From Nymphalis io (taxonomy: Eukaryota > Arthropoda > Insecta > Lepidoptera > Nymphalidae), in NCBI RefSeq assembly GCF_905147045.1, contig NC_065905.1, positions 7,006,001 to 7,070,000 on the forward strand: DNA of 64,000 nucleotides, written 5' to 3'. Shown in pieces: positions 63,950 to 64,000 of this stretch; position 1 is the stretch's first letter; each line of letters begins with the position of its first letter. The position numbers and the translations under genes are program-made. Below the pieces are notes generated by a model that saw only the letters and a list, made by a program, of their open reading frames with translations, did not search any database and was not told the origin of the DNA.

Positions 63950-64000
63950 ATGTCGGATACTTTCGTATGTACGTGTTTAGAATACAAATACGACGAATCG
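63950..64000 (+). CDS. Candidate start of a gene running off the window
   Basis: ATG opens 17 codons, MSDTFVCTCLEYKYDES, that stay open to the last base. Composition is GC-richer than the flanks. No promoter or homology supports it. Confidence 0.25.
   Translation, partial: MSDTFVCTCLEYKYDES

Noticed and set aside
1..64000. CRISPR arrays, bacterial operons, defence islands or phage genes
   Set aside because: No spaced direct repeats, ribosome-binding sites or bacterial gene spacing; introns, TATA/initiator elements and retroelements show an animal nuclear genome.

Overview
The window looks like insect nuclear DNA, most likely a lepidopteran and probably a butterfly. The background is about 65-70% A+T. 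Typical lepidopteran repeat types are everywhere: tRNA-headed SINEs, RTE, CR1-like and R1-like LINEs, a cecropia-type mariner and a Mag-like Ty3/gypsy element. There are no operons, rRNA genes, CRISPR arrays or bacterial features. The species is inference only.

Layout. 1-11.9 kb: AT-rich intergenic or intronic DNA with SINEs and three weak host-exon candidates, the best being a terminal exon on the minus strand at 8722-8861. 11,933-16,408: a complete Ty3/gypsy retrotransposon with identical 91-bp LTRs, a tRNA-Ser primer site, a polypurine tract and a TATAT target duplication; its pol is broken by two frame changes. 16.4-18.4 kb: an old RTE copy split by a 5'-truncated CR1-like LINE. 18.5-31.6 kb: SINEs, an LTR-like promoter segment and a 368-bp internally deleted mariner (28,336-28,703). 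31,800-34,967 and 37,450-40,620: two different full-length RTE LINEs, each with one long intact endonuclease/reverse-transcriptase frame and target duplications; the first sits inside an older SINE-like repeat. 40.6-52.9 kb: SINEs, simple repeats, a perfect 77-bp palindrome, a decayed LINE frame, and a small GC-rich patch near 48.8-49.1 kb that may be a host promoter. 52,987-55,428: a dead mariner with an R1-like LINE inserted in it. 58.9-63.5 kb: the only well-supported host gene, with two exons encoding a 208-residue secreted acidic, Asn/Thr-rich protein. A further exon may start at 63,950 and run off the end.

No new multi-gene system is visible. The most interesting items are a conserved structured leader at the exact 5' end of both RTEs (apparent pseudoknot with a compensated stem), RTE stop codons that merge with the 3' tail repeat, a near-identical 204-bp repeat pair of unknown nature, the autonomous/deleted mariner pair, large palindromes, and the host gene whose true first exon lies 3.7 kb upstream of its long frame.

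SINE-like families are given letters for this window only. A = about 290 bp ending CTATAAAAA. B = about 300 bp with a tRNA-like head and a GGCTGTTAC end. C = about 370 bp with a tRNA-like head and a GGAGGACATTATTATT end. D = about 250-300 bp ending GTCCCAGGATATTATT. E = a short tRNA-like fragment family. Names of published families are not asserted.
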